NCBI GenBank assembly: GCA_019916065.1
Contig: JAINTL010000049.1
Coordinates: 434,001 to 498,000, forward strand
From: Vitellaria paradoxa
Lineage: Eukaryota > Streptophyta > Magnoliopsida > Ericales > Sapotaceae
DNA: 64,000 bases
Direction of reading: 5' to 3'
Of the stretch, positions 11,326-24,400 are shown piece after piece. Below the pieces are notes generated by a model, which searched no databases, was not told the origin of the DNA, and saw only the letters and a list, made by a program, of their open reading frames with translations. The translations under genes were made by a program, and so were the position numbers. Position 1 is the first letter of the stretch. Every line of letters begins with the position of its first letter.

Positions 11326-12804
11326 CCTAGGATGAGGGTAATGGACATAGTGCTCGTAAGTACAAATTGTAATAAGTAGGATTACAGCTAGAATGTACAT
11401 CCAATGTACATATTGTATATTGCCGAACACTAGAAGTGTGCGCATCAGTTACTTATTGTATAAAATCCTTTCTTCTTGTTTCTCCTGCTGAATAATGCTG
11501 CCTACCCGTCCGGAAAAATGAAAATTGAAAACTTCTGCCCAAGTATTACTTGTTTTTCTCCCAAGTTAAATATCTTGATTATAAAATGGCATGCATTGTG
11601 TTTATGCTCAATAATCTTCCATATGTTTAAGCATGTACCATGCACTATATCTAAGTTGTACTTAAGTTTTAACCATTAAGAAGGTCCAAATTTATGTCCG
11701 GTACTTTTAGATTCAACCTTGCTCCTTTTATTATTGTTGGAATGATAATTATAATGGTGGCTCTAATGTGTGTTATGTGGTGCATAGAGGGAAGGAGTGG
11801 AATCAGCGGACTTTTGAAGATATTATTTTTCCAGTGCATAGATTGAGAGATGTTTTATTAAATGCTTGTTACTTTTGGTCATCAAGAAACTTCTTGTGAT
11901 TCTTCCTTGGCTCTTATAGCCTTTGTTGGAGTTTTAACGTTTGGAAAGTGGGTATAGAAGAGTCCTTCTCTTGGTGTTGGTTCTAATGAATTCATCATTA
12001 GTTATTAAAAATGATAATAATTAGAATATCCTTTTAAATTTTGGCTTCTCATTTGGTCAATGATAATTATAATTTGCATGGGAGTCAATGTAATACTATT
12101 TATCACATATCTTTTATTCATGCCCTAATTTGGTTGAGGATAATGTTAATCTAGCTAAGGCAGTTAATTATAATGCTTAATATTAACCTGTAACTCATGC
12201 ACCTTTCATTTACATTCTTGCACATTTAATTGATAAAACTGATAGTTCAATTGCTTAATGTCTGCCTGTCTTTCATACAAACTTAAATTAAATGCCTAAT
12301 GGCCACTCTGTCTTTCATGTATATATTAATATTAAAACAAAATTGGCTAATCTATGAATCTGAAATATATTTAATTTCAATCAGTTCCTAGAAATTTGTT
12401 GGGCTTTAATTACTCTTTTAAATGAATTAACCTGAACTTAGATGACACTTTTTGGTGCAACCTCGCTAGTTTGGGTTTGTATAGTTATTTGCTGATATGT
12501 GTTCTTAATTTTTGACATGGAATTGTTGAGTGTTTATCTGGTTCCTCCAGTTTCTCTGCAAGGAATTGATTGCATAGCGATTCATAATTCTGTATTTGCA
12601 AACTAACTTCTTGAGAAGTAGAACAAAGACTTCTTGAACAAAGAAGAAGCACAAGATTCTTAACAGATTGTAATATTTGTTGAACATTATTCTTTGATTA
12701 CAACCAAAGGTATCCAAATGGCCTTGGGTACAATTTTTTCCCCTTTGTTGGCTTTGGGTACAGGTCATCATTTCTTTTTTCTAGACAGTGCAGGAAACAA
12801 ATCA
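11326..12804 (+). other. Non-coding stretch ending in a probable splice acceptor
   Basis: I see no ORF or repeat that I can support. At the right end a pyrimidine-rich run TTTCTTTTTTCTAG followed by ACAGTGCAG (12771-12793) offers acceptor sites just before the first coding ATG. This suggests the start codon lies in a second or later exon and that at least one leader exon lies upstream. Confidence 0.45.
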
Positions 12805-13177
12805 ATGGAGATTGACATTCCTGCCGAAAGTAATGGAAGCCCCATCGGTGTAAAGGAAAATGGGTTTCATCTTTATCCAGTTTCTGAATGTGATTCTGGT
12901 GAAGGTTTGCCATATGCTCCTGTAGATTGGCCAAATCCCGGTGATAGGTGGAGTTGGAGGACGGGAAAGAGAATTGCAGTGTCTGGCTTCTTTTTGGATA
13001 GATACTTGTATCTTCCCAGCCGTCTTCTAGATTCGTCTACACGTAAGAAAGGTGGTTTTGCAAGTAAGCTTTCAGTTGAGCAGTATATCCGGGCAACATT
13101 CCCCGATGCTGATATTGATGCATTTTTTGCCTCGTTCAGTTGGAAGATTCCATCAAAAAAGTGGTCTGGGACAAAAG
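12805..13177 (+). CDS. Coding exon 1 (DUF7081-like domain)
   Basis: It encodes 124 codons plus one base (G) of a split glycine codon. It starts [20 protein letters not shown] and ends in [13 protein letters not shown]. The donor is AAAAG|GTCAGC at 13178. The frame stays open for about 50 bases into the intron, so a stop codon alone does not define the end. The choice rests on the donor consensus, on protein similarity stopping here and on phase agreement with exon 2. Confidence 0.85.
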
Positions 13178-16100
13178 GTCAGCTTTCATTTCAGGCTGTT
13201 CTGATAATAATCTTTTTGAGAGTTTAAGATGTTGCAAACTTCTCTTTCAAGGTCCTGAGATATCAGATATGCGTTCTTCATTGTGTCTTCCTGTAATTAT
13301 AAGGGACAGCTATACCTTCTTCAATGATTTGATGTTGAAATTGATTTAACCCTTGGTAGTATGAGTGGTAGTATTTAAGGAATCAACTATAATGCAATTG
13401 TAAAAACTTCACTTGCCTATCATTATAGTAGACATAACCTCAGGTTCATTGGGTCCAACACCATAGCCACATGCAACGTTTGTTGCTTGCAGAATTGAAT
13501 TTTACAAGTTTACCTCCTTGGTCTGGATTAAATTGTAATGTTAGTTCTTGAAGAAAGCTAATTTATTATCAAAGTTTTAGTCAAATACTTAAATGGGTTA
13601 ATTTTCTTTTTTTTTTTTTTTTTCTTGTTCTTTACTTTTTTCTGGAGGATGATTTACGTTGAAAGACCTTTGACTGTAATAAAGAAAAAATATGGCAGCA
13701 TGCTTTTTGGAAGTTTTATTTTTCGCTTCATCTATGGAATTATGAATTTCCTGGAATGCGAATAGGCTAGGACGGGGCTGTACTTATTTTTCCAGATCAG
13801 ATTATGATGCTTTGTATTACATTTTAAACATAGGTTCAACTAAAAAGATGTGCAATTGGTGGAGGTTTAGGTTTAATTAGTGGGGAATATCAGATGCTCA
13901 AATATGAGATTTTTCTTGTAAAAATGTCACGATTAAAAGGCCCTTCAAAAATGTAAGACCTCTTTTGGAATTTCAAAGAACAAAACTTCAATAATTTTTA
14001 ATAGCTTGAAAAGTAGGAATTCAAGAATTGATAAGCTCATTTTTAACAAGTTTGGATGCTGATTATTTAGAACTGTTATGTGTTCATTTCACTATCTAGG
14101 ATTGAAGATGGGTCTAACCACCTTTTTGGAATGGTTGAACTAATGCTATAGAGATATGGCCACTTTTATGATTCTTTTGTCCCCCCGAATTTCAGTTTCA
14201 AATGGACTTAATTTTGTTTTATGGTCTAGTGACCTACCTATCTTTAAGGTTGTTTATTCATACTTTGAATTTTAGAGGTTGTGAACTCTTACTATGGCTA
14301 CTTCTCTTCTGCCTCAGTGCCACGTATGTATGAGTCATCAAAAGCAGTCTCTTTGCAAAAAGTTAAATAAATGAATATATAAAAATAAATTTTTTTGGCG
14401 GTAAGGCAGCCTACCAATCTCTCCTAGGCCTTACTATAAAGTGAGAATATTGTCAATGCAACCTAGTTGATGCATGATTCACATTAAGGTTGCAGTGAAG
14501 TAAAAAATATTTTTATCAGGAAATTTTCTGAATATCTTTCATTTTTAGATTTTGGGCTTCAAATGATAGAAATCATATAATCTTGTGGTTTGAGTTGTTA
14601 TAGTCATGGAAAGGATAGTTCTTATAAAATGGCCTTTTATGAGGAGGACAGGTGAGGATTTGGAAAATGAAAAAAAAAAAAAAAAAAAAAAAAAAACAAA
14701 GGAAAAAAATTGGCAGAGCTTTGGACTCTCTCCTTCCAGGCCATCCCCTCTTTTCCAATATTTTGTAATTTCTTTATATTCTTTATTACTTCTGTCTATG
14801 TTCTTGTTAATGGATGACGTCATGATGGATGTTTTTAACTGTTTGGGAGTGACGTTGAGCATTGTTGATGGTAGGAGATCACTGGAGACTTGTAACTGAG
14901 AAATAGAGAGAATCTTGACTTCACTGGACTGTGGAATGTTGGTTATTGATACTCATTGATAACATTGAATGCTAAGGAAATCAACTCCTTAAACAGGGCC
15001 CTATTCCTTTAGATTTTAGAGTATGTGGGTGGAGCATCATTCTTTTTGGACTTTGTTTAAATAGTGGTGGGAGGAATTGGTGGAAGTGTTAGGATGGGAA
15101 GGATATAAATTCATGAGAAAACTTAAAGCCATTGAAGGCAAATTAAAGGAATGGAACAAGGAGTGCGTTGCTGATATAAGGAAAACAAATAAGGAAATCG
15201 CAGATAGAATCGATGATATTGATAAGAATGTGCTCAATGGAGGCTTGGATGACAATATAAGGAAAGACATGTCCTGAGAAGTAAGTATGAGGAAGTACTA
15301 TGGAAGGAGAGCTTACGTTGGAGGCAAAAAACAAAAATAAATTGGTTCAAAGATGGTGACAATAATGCAAAACTATTCCACAGAGTAGCTAATAGTAAAA
15401 GACTGAAAATGGTATTAAAGGATTGGAGGAATGGGAGGGTGAGATATTGGAGAAAGAAGAGGTAATCAATGAGGAAATTCAAAATTATTTCCCAAATCTT
15501 TATATATCAAGGAAAAGAGGTAGCTATGTGATAATAGGGCTAGACCTAAACCCTATTAACCTGGAAGGGAGCATCTGGCTTGAGAGACCATTTGAGTTAG
15601 AGGAAATCAAGAAGGCTGTACTTGAATGTTGCAGAGATAGATCACCTCGTCCAGATGGTTTTACTATGGCGGTTTTTTTGGGTTGGATGGGAAGTATTTA
15701 AATCTAATCTAATGAGAATTTTCAATGAATATTTTCAGAGTGGTATGATGAAAGTGGGCACAAAAGGCTAGCTTTATTTGTTTAATTCCTAAGAAAAACC
15801 AGCCAAAAAATTTGAAGGAATTCTGTCTAACTAGTATAGTATCATCACTTCACAAGATTATAACTAAGGTATTAGCTAGGAGATTAAGATTTGTTCTTAG
15901 TGATATAGTGGTAGGAACCCAAAATGCTTTTTTAGAAGGTTGGTAAATTTTGGATGGAGTCTTACTTGCAAATAAGGTGGTAGAAGAATATAAACGAGAG
16001 GCAAGAAGGCATGGTGTTTAAAGTTGATATTGAAAATGCCATGTTGAAACGGATATCTTAGACTATGTCTCAGATCAAAAAGGTTTTGAAAGCAAGTGGA

Positions 16101-19100
16101 AAAAGTGGATTCAATGTTGCCTATCATCTACCAACTTCACAGTTATTGTACATGGCAAACTAGGAGATCCTTTTCCTACATCTAAGGGATTAAGACAAGG
16201 AGATCGTTTTAACTCCCTTCTTGTTTATTCTAATAGTTGATATACTCAGTAAGATGGTTGATGGAGCCATAATGGGATTGTGGAGGGTATGTATATTGGG
16301 AACGATAAGATGGTGTCTCATTTGCAATTTGTCGATGACACAATGTTTTTCTCCTCTGATAGGAAGGAAAAATATTCCATCATTGGTTGGAATTTTGAGG
16401 AATTTGGAAAAAGTGATAGCGGATAATATTAATGATCAAATTGGATGTCAATCTGAATCTTGGCTTATAAAGTGTCGGGGTCTTTCCCATTAGGAGGTGA
16501 CCCCTAATGACAAGGATTTTAGGGCCCTTTGGTAGAGAAAATCATGAAGAGAATTCATGGATGGAAGAAAGCTTTCCTATCGAGGAGGTATGAGACTTAC
16601 ACTGATTCAATTAGTGTTATCAAATGTGCCTAGTTGCTTTATGTAGATATTTAAATTGGATTTTTTTTTTTTACCTTTTTAATATTAAATAATTAAGTTG
16701 TGCTAGAAGGCATACTTGCCAAATTACTGTTAATGAAATTGCAAAACGATTATGTGGTTTTGTCACGCCTCGAACTTCGTGACACAGGGAGTGAGTGAAA
16801 GATGTCACATATCCTAATGCAGTCGTAACTTATTTATCCCTGATTAGAGCCATGACCACTCTGGAGCCGACATACACAATCTATGCCAATAAACTATCAC
16901 GAGATAAAAGTAAAGTAGCTCCAATTAGAATCTCAAATATAAAATAAATAAAACTCGGCCTTAAAGTCTTACAAACCAAGCGAATAAACCAAACCAAGCC
17001 AAACCAAGCCTTTTTCCACTAGGTTGGGTCGGCTATATGGATTTGTTGACGCCAATTAGATCTGTTTAGGGCCATGTCCTCCGATAGATCTAGGTAGGTC
17101 AGGTCATGTTTAATAGTTTCTTTCCAGCTTCTCTTGGATCTTCCTCTACCTCTCCTACTCCTGGCAATCTCTATACTTTCACACCTTCTAACAGGTGCCT
17201 TTGCTGGACGCCTTCTAACATGGTCAAACCATCTTAATCGATTTTCTCTCATTTTATCTTCAATCGGTGTTATTCTTACTTTGCCCCTAATCTCCTCGTT
17301 CCTAATCCTATATTTCCTTGTAATCCTGCACATCTACCTTAGCATTCTCATCTCCGCAACTGCCATCTTCTGACCATGATTATGCTTTACTGCTCAACAC
17401 TCTGATCCATATAGCAGCGCTGGTCTAACCGCTACCTTATAATACTTTCCTTTCACCTTGAGGGGGACTTTTCGGTCGCACAAAACCCCCGAAGCACTCC
17501 TCCATTTGGTCCACCCGGCTTGAATCCTGTGACTTACATCATTATCAATCCCTCCATCTTGTTGCACCATAGATCCAAGATACCTAAATTTATCTTTCTT
17601 TATAATCTTTTGTGTGCCTAAACTTACTTCTATACTACCCGTTATCCTACTTTGACTAAACTTACATTCCATATATTCCGTCTTGCATCGGTTTAGCCTA
17701 AACCCTTTTGTCTCTAACGTATCCCGCCACAATTCTAGCTTAGCATTCACTTATTCTCTCGTCTCATCTACTAAAACAATATCATCTGCAAATAGCATAC
17801 ACCACGTCACCTCATCCTGAATATGTCTTGTAATCTCATCCATAACTAAAGTAAACAAGTATGGGCTTAACATTGAGCCTTGATGTAAACCAATCATGAT
17901 AAGGAACTTATTAGTCTCTCCACCAGTTGTCCGTATAGATGTCATGGCTCTATCATACATGTCCTTTATCGTCTCAATATATGCAACACACGCTCCTTTC
18001 TTTTCCAATACTCTCCATAGAATCTCCCTAGGAACCCGGTCATATGCCTTCTCTAAATCGATGAACACCATAAGTAAATCTTTTTGACCTTTTTATACTA
18101 TTCCATTAACCTCCTCAAGAGAAAGATAGCCTCCATGGTTGATCTTCCAGGCATGCAAATCTTTTTGACCTTCTCTATACTATTCCATTAACCTCTTCAA
18201 GAGAAAGATAGCCTCCATGGTTGATCTTCCAGGCATGAAACTAAATTGGTTATCTGAAACGTTTGTTGTCCTTCTTAGTCTTCTCTCAATAACTCTCTCC
18301 CATAATTTCATCGTATGGCTCATCAATTTAATCCCACGGTAGTTCGCACAGTTCTGAATATCTCATTTGTTCTTGTATATGGGTATAAGGATACTTTCAG
18401 CATTTAAACTAAAATGGCAACAAAAATTTTCTTAAATAATTAACAAGAAGCGTGACGCCGTGGTCTGCCTAGGGTTCAGGAGTTGCACCTGCATTATTAT
18501 CTGTAGGGACATGAGCACCAACCACTTGTGCCCACCTTACATATACTAATATATATAATATGCAATAAAATCAAACATGTGCATTACTTTATTTAATTCA
18601 ATTAGATAATAATTTGTCAATAACTCACCAAACAAATATGTCACAGAAAATATTAATACTCTGATTATCCTTTCAGCAATAGACAAGTTATCAGTGTTTA
18701 ATTACCAAAAAAAAAAAAAAAGTTATCAGTGTTTATTAAATTCCTTTACTGCTATATGATTTTCACAACAAATCATAGGGTGGATACTAACAATGTCGTA
18801 TTTGTGGTTTTCAACCACGGGCCACGATAAGCCAAACCCTCAATTATCATGTTGTAGGCTACTAACCCACTGGTATGAACACCAACTCCTGCGCAAGTTT
18901 TAGATCTTTCAACCCAATGGTAGTCTCTATACCCTTCCTATTTTTCTACTATCCGCTATCCCCACATTTACAATATCGGGGATAAAATTGTAATTTCACA
19001 AACTTGGGGGATCATTATGTAATTTTCTACAACTTTGGGGGTTACCTTGTAATTATTTTAAACTTTGGGGGTGATTCTGTAATTAATCAAAACTCCAGGA

Positions 19101-21361
19101 GTCATTTGTAATTATTTAAAATTTGCGGTCATGTTGTAATTTTTGAAAATCCTTTGTTTCTTTTCCCAACTTATTTTTCCGACAAAGAGCAAAATGATAT
19201 TAAATATATTTGATATTATATATTATTTATATGTATTCATATATGTATATATCCGTAGACTATAGACCGATTTTGATGTAGTTAAATTTCACACAAAAGA
19301 AACACACAGAAAAAAAATTATCATAATATTTTTACACATTATATATAAATATAATGTATTTAAATCTCTATCTCAATATCCTGATGTAGTACAAGAACCA
19401 CCTAGGGATGGCCAATAATGCTTCGTACTCTTAAAATTATTGACCTATTTATCAAAATAATTATACTAATATTTTTAATATGCCTTAAATTGTAAAACCT
19501 TAAAATTAATTTACATTTGGCAGGAATTTAATGTACTTACTTGATATCACATGGCTTTTCCTATTCCTGGTTTCCCCTAATTTTTTGGCCGAACATCATC
19601 ATCTCCCCCCCCCGGGGGGGCGGTTCGAGCTTGCCCGTGCACTACATCCCTCACCTCCCCCTTTTGTACTGATTTACCTTGCCACATGGCGAGCTTCAAG
19701 GAGCCTTTAAAGCCACAAATCAATGATATTGTGGCCACCAAGCAAAGCTACAAACGTAGCCTACCTTTGCTGGCAGATGGAAAAGAAAGAAGGGTGGCTT
19801 GACTATGGCTTACTCACCAAACCTATGTACAATAGGCTAGATTACTCACGAGGCAAAGCCTCAGGTGGCCACGCGTATATATATATAACCTTATTTTAAT
19901 ATACATATATATTAAAAGTTTATAAATTAAAGTTTGAAAATTAAAAATTAGAAATCCAAACTTAAAAATGAAAAATTAAAGATTAGAATTATTACAGTTT
20001 CATGAAAGTTAAAAACGCATAAGAAAATATGATTTCAGCCTTGCCAGTTGAAACTGCATAGTGAGATTGTGATTTCAGGCTTAACCAGAAATCGCGAAAT
20101 GAAATTGTGATTTTTGGCAAAGCTTGAAACCGCATTTTGATTGTGCTGTTGTTTCTCTTACACTTGCTCATTACACACCCCAACTCTAATCTCTCTCTTG
20201 TTTGAAGCCTATCTCCTTAGCTCTCCTCCTACACCATAAAACTCCCCCACTTTCGCTCTTCACCTCCACCACCGCTCTCCTTGTCTGCCGCTGCTCTCCT
20301 TCTCGCTACTGCTTTCCTCGTCCACCATTGCTGCTCTCCACTGCTATCTCAAGCTGATGAGGACATCATCTAGATTTTTATTTCTTTTATTATTATTATT
20401 ATTTTATTTATTATTTGGGCCTATTTGTTTTGGGCTTTATTAATAATGAGTTTATATTATTAGAGGTTATTTGGACCCATTTGTTTTTGGGCTATTTTAG
20501 TATCGTTTTATTTTATTTTAGGCCTTTTGTGTTAGGCCCATGATGTTTTCTATTTAAACCCTACTTAGGGTTAACAGAAGAGGATTGATGAATGATTGAT
20601 TGAATAATATCGGTGGCTGTGTTTTTCTTTCCCCTCTTTTCTTCTAATTCTTCTTCGCTACTTTCTTCTTTCTCTTGCTTTCTCTATATTCTTTCTTTAC
20701 TTTTAATCCTTGTTCCGCATCAACTTGGTATCAGAGCGAATCCCTGGTGCAAAAGAAAAATATCAAATCACCGTTTTCAGCCGTGAGAAAAAAAAAACCC
20801 TAGCCACAGCCGCTGCCGCTGACATACGCGTACGCATCGTCACCCTCAAGACCTTCGTATACACTTTCGTGCATTTTCGGCTACACCTAGCTCCGGCGAC
20901 CTACACCACCGGAATCACCTACCTTCGGCGAACTCACTGGTGACCCCAACAACCTCCGGCGACTTTTCCGGCGACCAGCCGGCGACTTTTCCGACAAACT
21001 CCGGCGAAGTCCAGCAACACCACCTGCCTCCGGTGAACTCCAGGTGACCTCCAGCGACCTCCGGCAGCTTTTCCGGCGAACTTCCGGCGACTTGCGATGA
21101 ATTCCAGAACACTCTGTCAATCTATTTTGGCAAATTTTAAGCAACAAAACAGCCGACTACTTATTCGGATATTTCAAAAGTGAACACTTTATATAGTTTG
21201 AAGCAAAGGTTTGGATTAGATACAATTCTTTCACTGTTAATTATGATAAATGCTTATGTCATATGGCAGCGTGAATTGCATAAATTTGAACTTGAACCTT
21301 GCCTATTTGTTTCATTTATCTTACTTCCTATTTCCCTTTTGAATTTAGTTAATTGTTGCCC

Positions 21362-21400
<39 letters not shown>

Positions 21401-24400
21401 CTCACTTATTGCTTGCCTAAATTATTTGTTGAGTTTCATTTATTAGATTTGTTATTCCTATTTTAAGCATATTAGGATTTTATATTTTTATTACTTTCTT
21501 TTTCAATTTTCTTTAATATCAGCATTAAAAAAAAAAAATTACTTCTACCATTTTGCCATGAATTTCGAAAACCAATCATATTGGAATAATAAAGTAGGAC
21601 TCCATTCTATTCATCAAACTTACGTCAAAGATCCTCCCTATTTTAGTGGCACTATCGATCCTCCTGAGTTTCTTGACTGGGTAGATAATATCGAATACAT
21701 TTTTAACTATCACGACCTGTCTGATGACCAATGTATTCGTCTGGCCAAAACAAGATTGACCAATTATGCTAGAGAGTATTGGCAAACAGTTGAGTTATAC
21801 CATAGACATGTTACTCAATGGGCTTTGATGAAACAAATTTTGAGTGATCGATTTGTTCCTAAAAATTTTATAGATAAGGCATGGTCTCAGTTAATGCGTC
21901 TTAAACAGGAGGATTCTTCTGTTGATGACTATTTTGATCAATTTAAAACTCTTAGGAAGTGGTCTAACTTTCAAAATGAGCCTTGTGCCATCAGTAGATT
22001 TGTTCTTGGGCTAAGGCCTTGCATCCGTGAAGTAGTTCAGCAATACACTCATAAGACGTTAAATGAAGCTTATTCCAAAGCTTTAGAAATTGAAAAATAT
22101 TATAAGTTTGAGTCTTATGAGTCTATGTCAGAGTCAAAGTGCCCTCTACAAACTATTGAGTTACAACGTCCATCTCCTAAACCTGGCGCCCCTATTGTTT
22201 CTGTTGATACTTCTGATTCTCTTATTAATTCTCCTCTTTTGACACTTGATCATATTGAGTCACCAAATCCTCAAAATGTGTCTAAAGTAGTTGAATTGGT
22301 TCCACCGTCATCTTACCTTGATTTTGTTAATTTATTTGAGGACATCATGAATAATGATCGTCAAGATTACATAGACTTTATCATTGGTGATGGTTATTTT
22401 TTCAGGGGATATTATTTTAGCATCTTAATAGTTTTACTTAGTGAGTTCATCAGTTGGGAGTTCTTTGAGTCTATGTTCAAGTTGTTCTTCCGTGAGATTA
22501 CTCAGTTGCATGAATCCTCCTCACTTCTAGTGTATAACAGAGGCATTCTTGTATACATTGAACAATTTCTCTTACAAGTCATGGGTAGCATCTCTTACCG
22601 CTATTCTATTGATCTCATTGAGTTTCCAGCAACTTATTCTTCTTTGAGAGATTCTAATTTGACAAGTTCATTTGCATCCTCCCTCGTCATTTTGTCTCAA
22701 CCATGTATTCCATCCTTTTTTGATAATGCTGATATTAATTGGAAAATTGGGTTGAGTAATAATTATTATAAATTTCCTACTTATGTTATTGATGAGAATA
22801 AAGAATTTAATGGATGTAACTTAATGATGACTTATGCATTGCATACTTACTACCTCATATCGTCTTGCCAAAATTTGCATGCCGAAAATGTTGGGCCATT
22901 CTATATCCTTTGTGATCCTAGTCCCAATGCAATTTTTTTCACTTTGCCATGTGATATGAGTTTTGTCGTAATTTGGCATGTGGAGAATTTGTTATCTTGT
23001 GGAGGCATCTTTGGGCCTCAAATATTGTCTGCAGGTTATGGAGATATTTTTATGCCGGTTCCAGTTCCTCCACCTCTTCAGCGTTGCCTATCTGTGTTCG
23101 ATGTTGAGGATCTCATTTTCCTTCAACTCCAAAGATGTCTTGTCAAGTGGAAAATGCGACATGATAATAGTGCCAAGTTTTCAACTTGACGGAGTCGAGT
23201 TCTTCTCAGTCCGGGAGAGTTGATGAGGACATCATCTAGATTTTTATTTCTTTTATTATTATTATTATTTTATTTATTATTTGGGCCTATTTGTTTTGGG
23301 CTTTATTAATAATGAGTTTATATTATTAGAGGTTATTTGGACCCATTTGTTTTTGGGCTATTTTAGTATCGTTTTATTTTATTTTAGGCCTTTTGTGTTA
23401 GGCCCATGATGTTTTCTATTTAAACCCTACTTAGGGTTAACAGAAGAGGATTGATGAATGATTGATTGAATAATATCGGTGGCTGTGTTTTTCTTTCCCC
23501 TCTTTTCTTCTAATTCTTCTTCGCTACTTTCTTCTTTCTCTTGCTTTCTCTATATTCTTTCTTTACTTTCAATCCTTGTTCCGCATCACAAGCTCTAGAA
23601 GGTCAGGCAATATATACACATTCATATATATATATATATATATCTATATACATAACCTCTGCAAAACTGGGAGGATGGAAAGAGATTATGCACCTTCCCC
23701 CTTTCTTCCTTCCTCTCCATCTTCCCCTCCGGATCAAGATGGGAATGGACCTTTTGAAGACCATATTTATAGAATGGCTTCCTTTTTCCTTTATTTTTGG
23801 TTTTTTCCCTCCTTTTTTTCCCCTTAATTTTTGTGCTGGATGTGTGGGGTCAATTTTTGTTTTCATGATCTAAAGGTTAAATTGTATGATTTTGGTTGGG
23901 ATACTGCAAGAGAAATTGTATAATCAAAATGCAGTATCAGGCTTAGCTAGAAACTGTAATCTCATTTCACGGTTTCTCGGTTAGCTTGAAACCACAATCT
24001 CATCATGCGGTTTCAGCCTTTTTAGTTGGCCAAACTGAAATCGCGTTTCCATTTTGCATTTTGAGCTTTAATGAAACGCATAATCATTTCATAGTTTCAT
24101 TACCAGCATTCAGGCAGATACGTTTTTTAGCACATCATTTCCTTAATTTAACATTAAAACAATAAAATCAAAAAGAAAAATAATTCTTTAAAATGCCTCC
24201 TAGAGTGGGCCAAACCATTGAAACTCTGATCAGGAATTTATTTTTGGGAAGGATGAGAGGAAGGAAATAGAAACCGCCTTGTTTACTAGAAGAATGTATC
24301 TCTTCCTAAAATGAATGGTGGTCTAGGGGTGGGTAACATGATTACTAGGAATGATGCACTATTAGCAAAGTGGCTATGAAGACTTCCCCACACAAAATTC

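Larger units (their letters stand above)
16761..19996 (-). mobile_element. Solo LTR (minus strand), interrupted by an RTE LINE
   Basis: On the minus strand it runs from TGTAATAATTCTAATC to the complement of TGTCACGCCTCG, matching the ends of the LTR at 3776-5844. Internal matches include the CTGCGCA/GAGATTACC stretch (18840-18950) and the ~35-bp array (19010-19150). Flanks share GTTT (16757-16760 and 19997-20000), a TSD with one end altered. It sits inside the left arm of the Mutator-like element. Removing the RTE copy leaves about 1.8 kb. Confidence 0.75.
20355..23588 (+). mobile_element. TR-GAG type non-autonomous LTR retrotransposon, TSD CAAGC
   Basis: The LTRs, 20355-20722 and 23221-23588, are each 368 bp, begin TGATGAGGACATC, end CCGCATCA and differ at one position that I can find. 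The flanking duplications CAAGC (20350-20354 and 23589-23593) are perfect. The primer-binding site TGGTATCAGAGCG is at 20726. The only coding sequence is a Gag-like ORF; no protease, integrase, reverse transcriptase or RNase H is present. It must rely on enzymes from another element. The near-identical LTRs make it the youngest insertion in the window. Confidence 0.93.
16659..24186. mobile_element. Mutator-like element with ~300-bp inverted ends, TSD 9 bp
   Basis: Its flanks are TTTAAATTG (16650-16658) and TTTAAAATG (24187-24195), a 9-bp duplication with one mismatch, as expected for Mutator-like elements. The L1 frame resumes with FKMPPRV at 24187. Both ends begin GA plus a T-rich run. The left arm (16659-16760 and 19997 to about 20165) is the reverse complement, with many changes, of the right arm (about 23880-24186); shared parts include GAAACCGCAT-GATGAGATTG and GCATTTTGATT. 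Without insertions it is about 1.05 kb and has no transposase, so it is non-autonomous. It holds a solo LTR and a TR-GAG element. Confidence 0.75.

Noticed and set aside
12694..12804. Upstream ATG (MITTKGIQ...) as the start of the PHD-finger protein
   Set aside because: The stretch has no family similarity and contains a pyrimidine tract with acceptor sites just before the ATG at 12805, so it is probably intron or leader.
14545..14899. Frames rich in Lys or Phe on both strands
   Set aside because: Created by a long poly-A run; no protein similarity.
19603..19620. C-run followed by G-run (possible structure or assembly artefact)
   Set aside because: A short palindromic homopolymer pair inside the solo LTR; may be a sequencing or assembly effect and no function can be argued.
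20887..21147. Arg/Ser-rich minus-strand frames
   Set aside because: Shadows of the CCGGCGA repeats in the TR-GAG leader.
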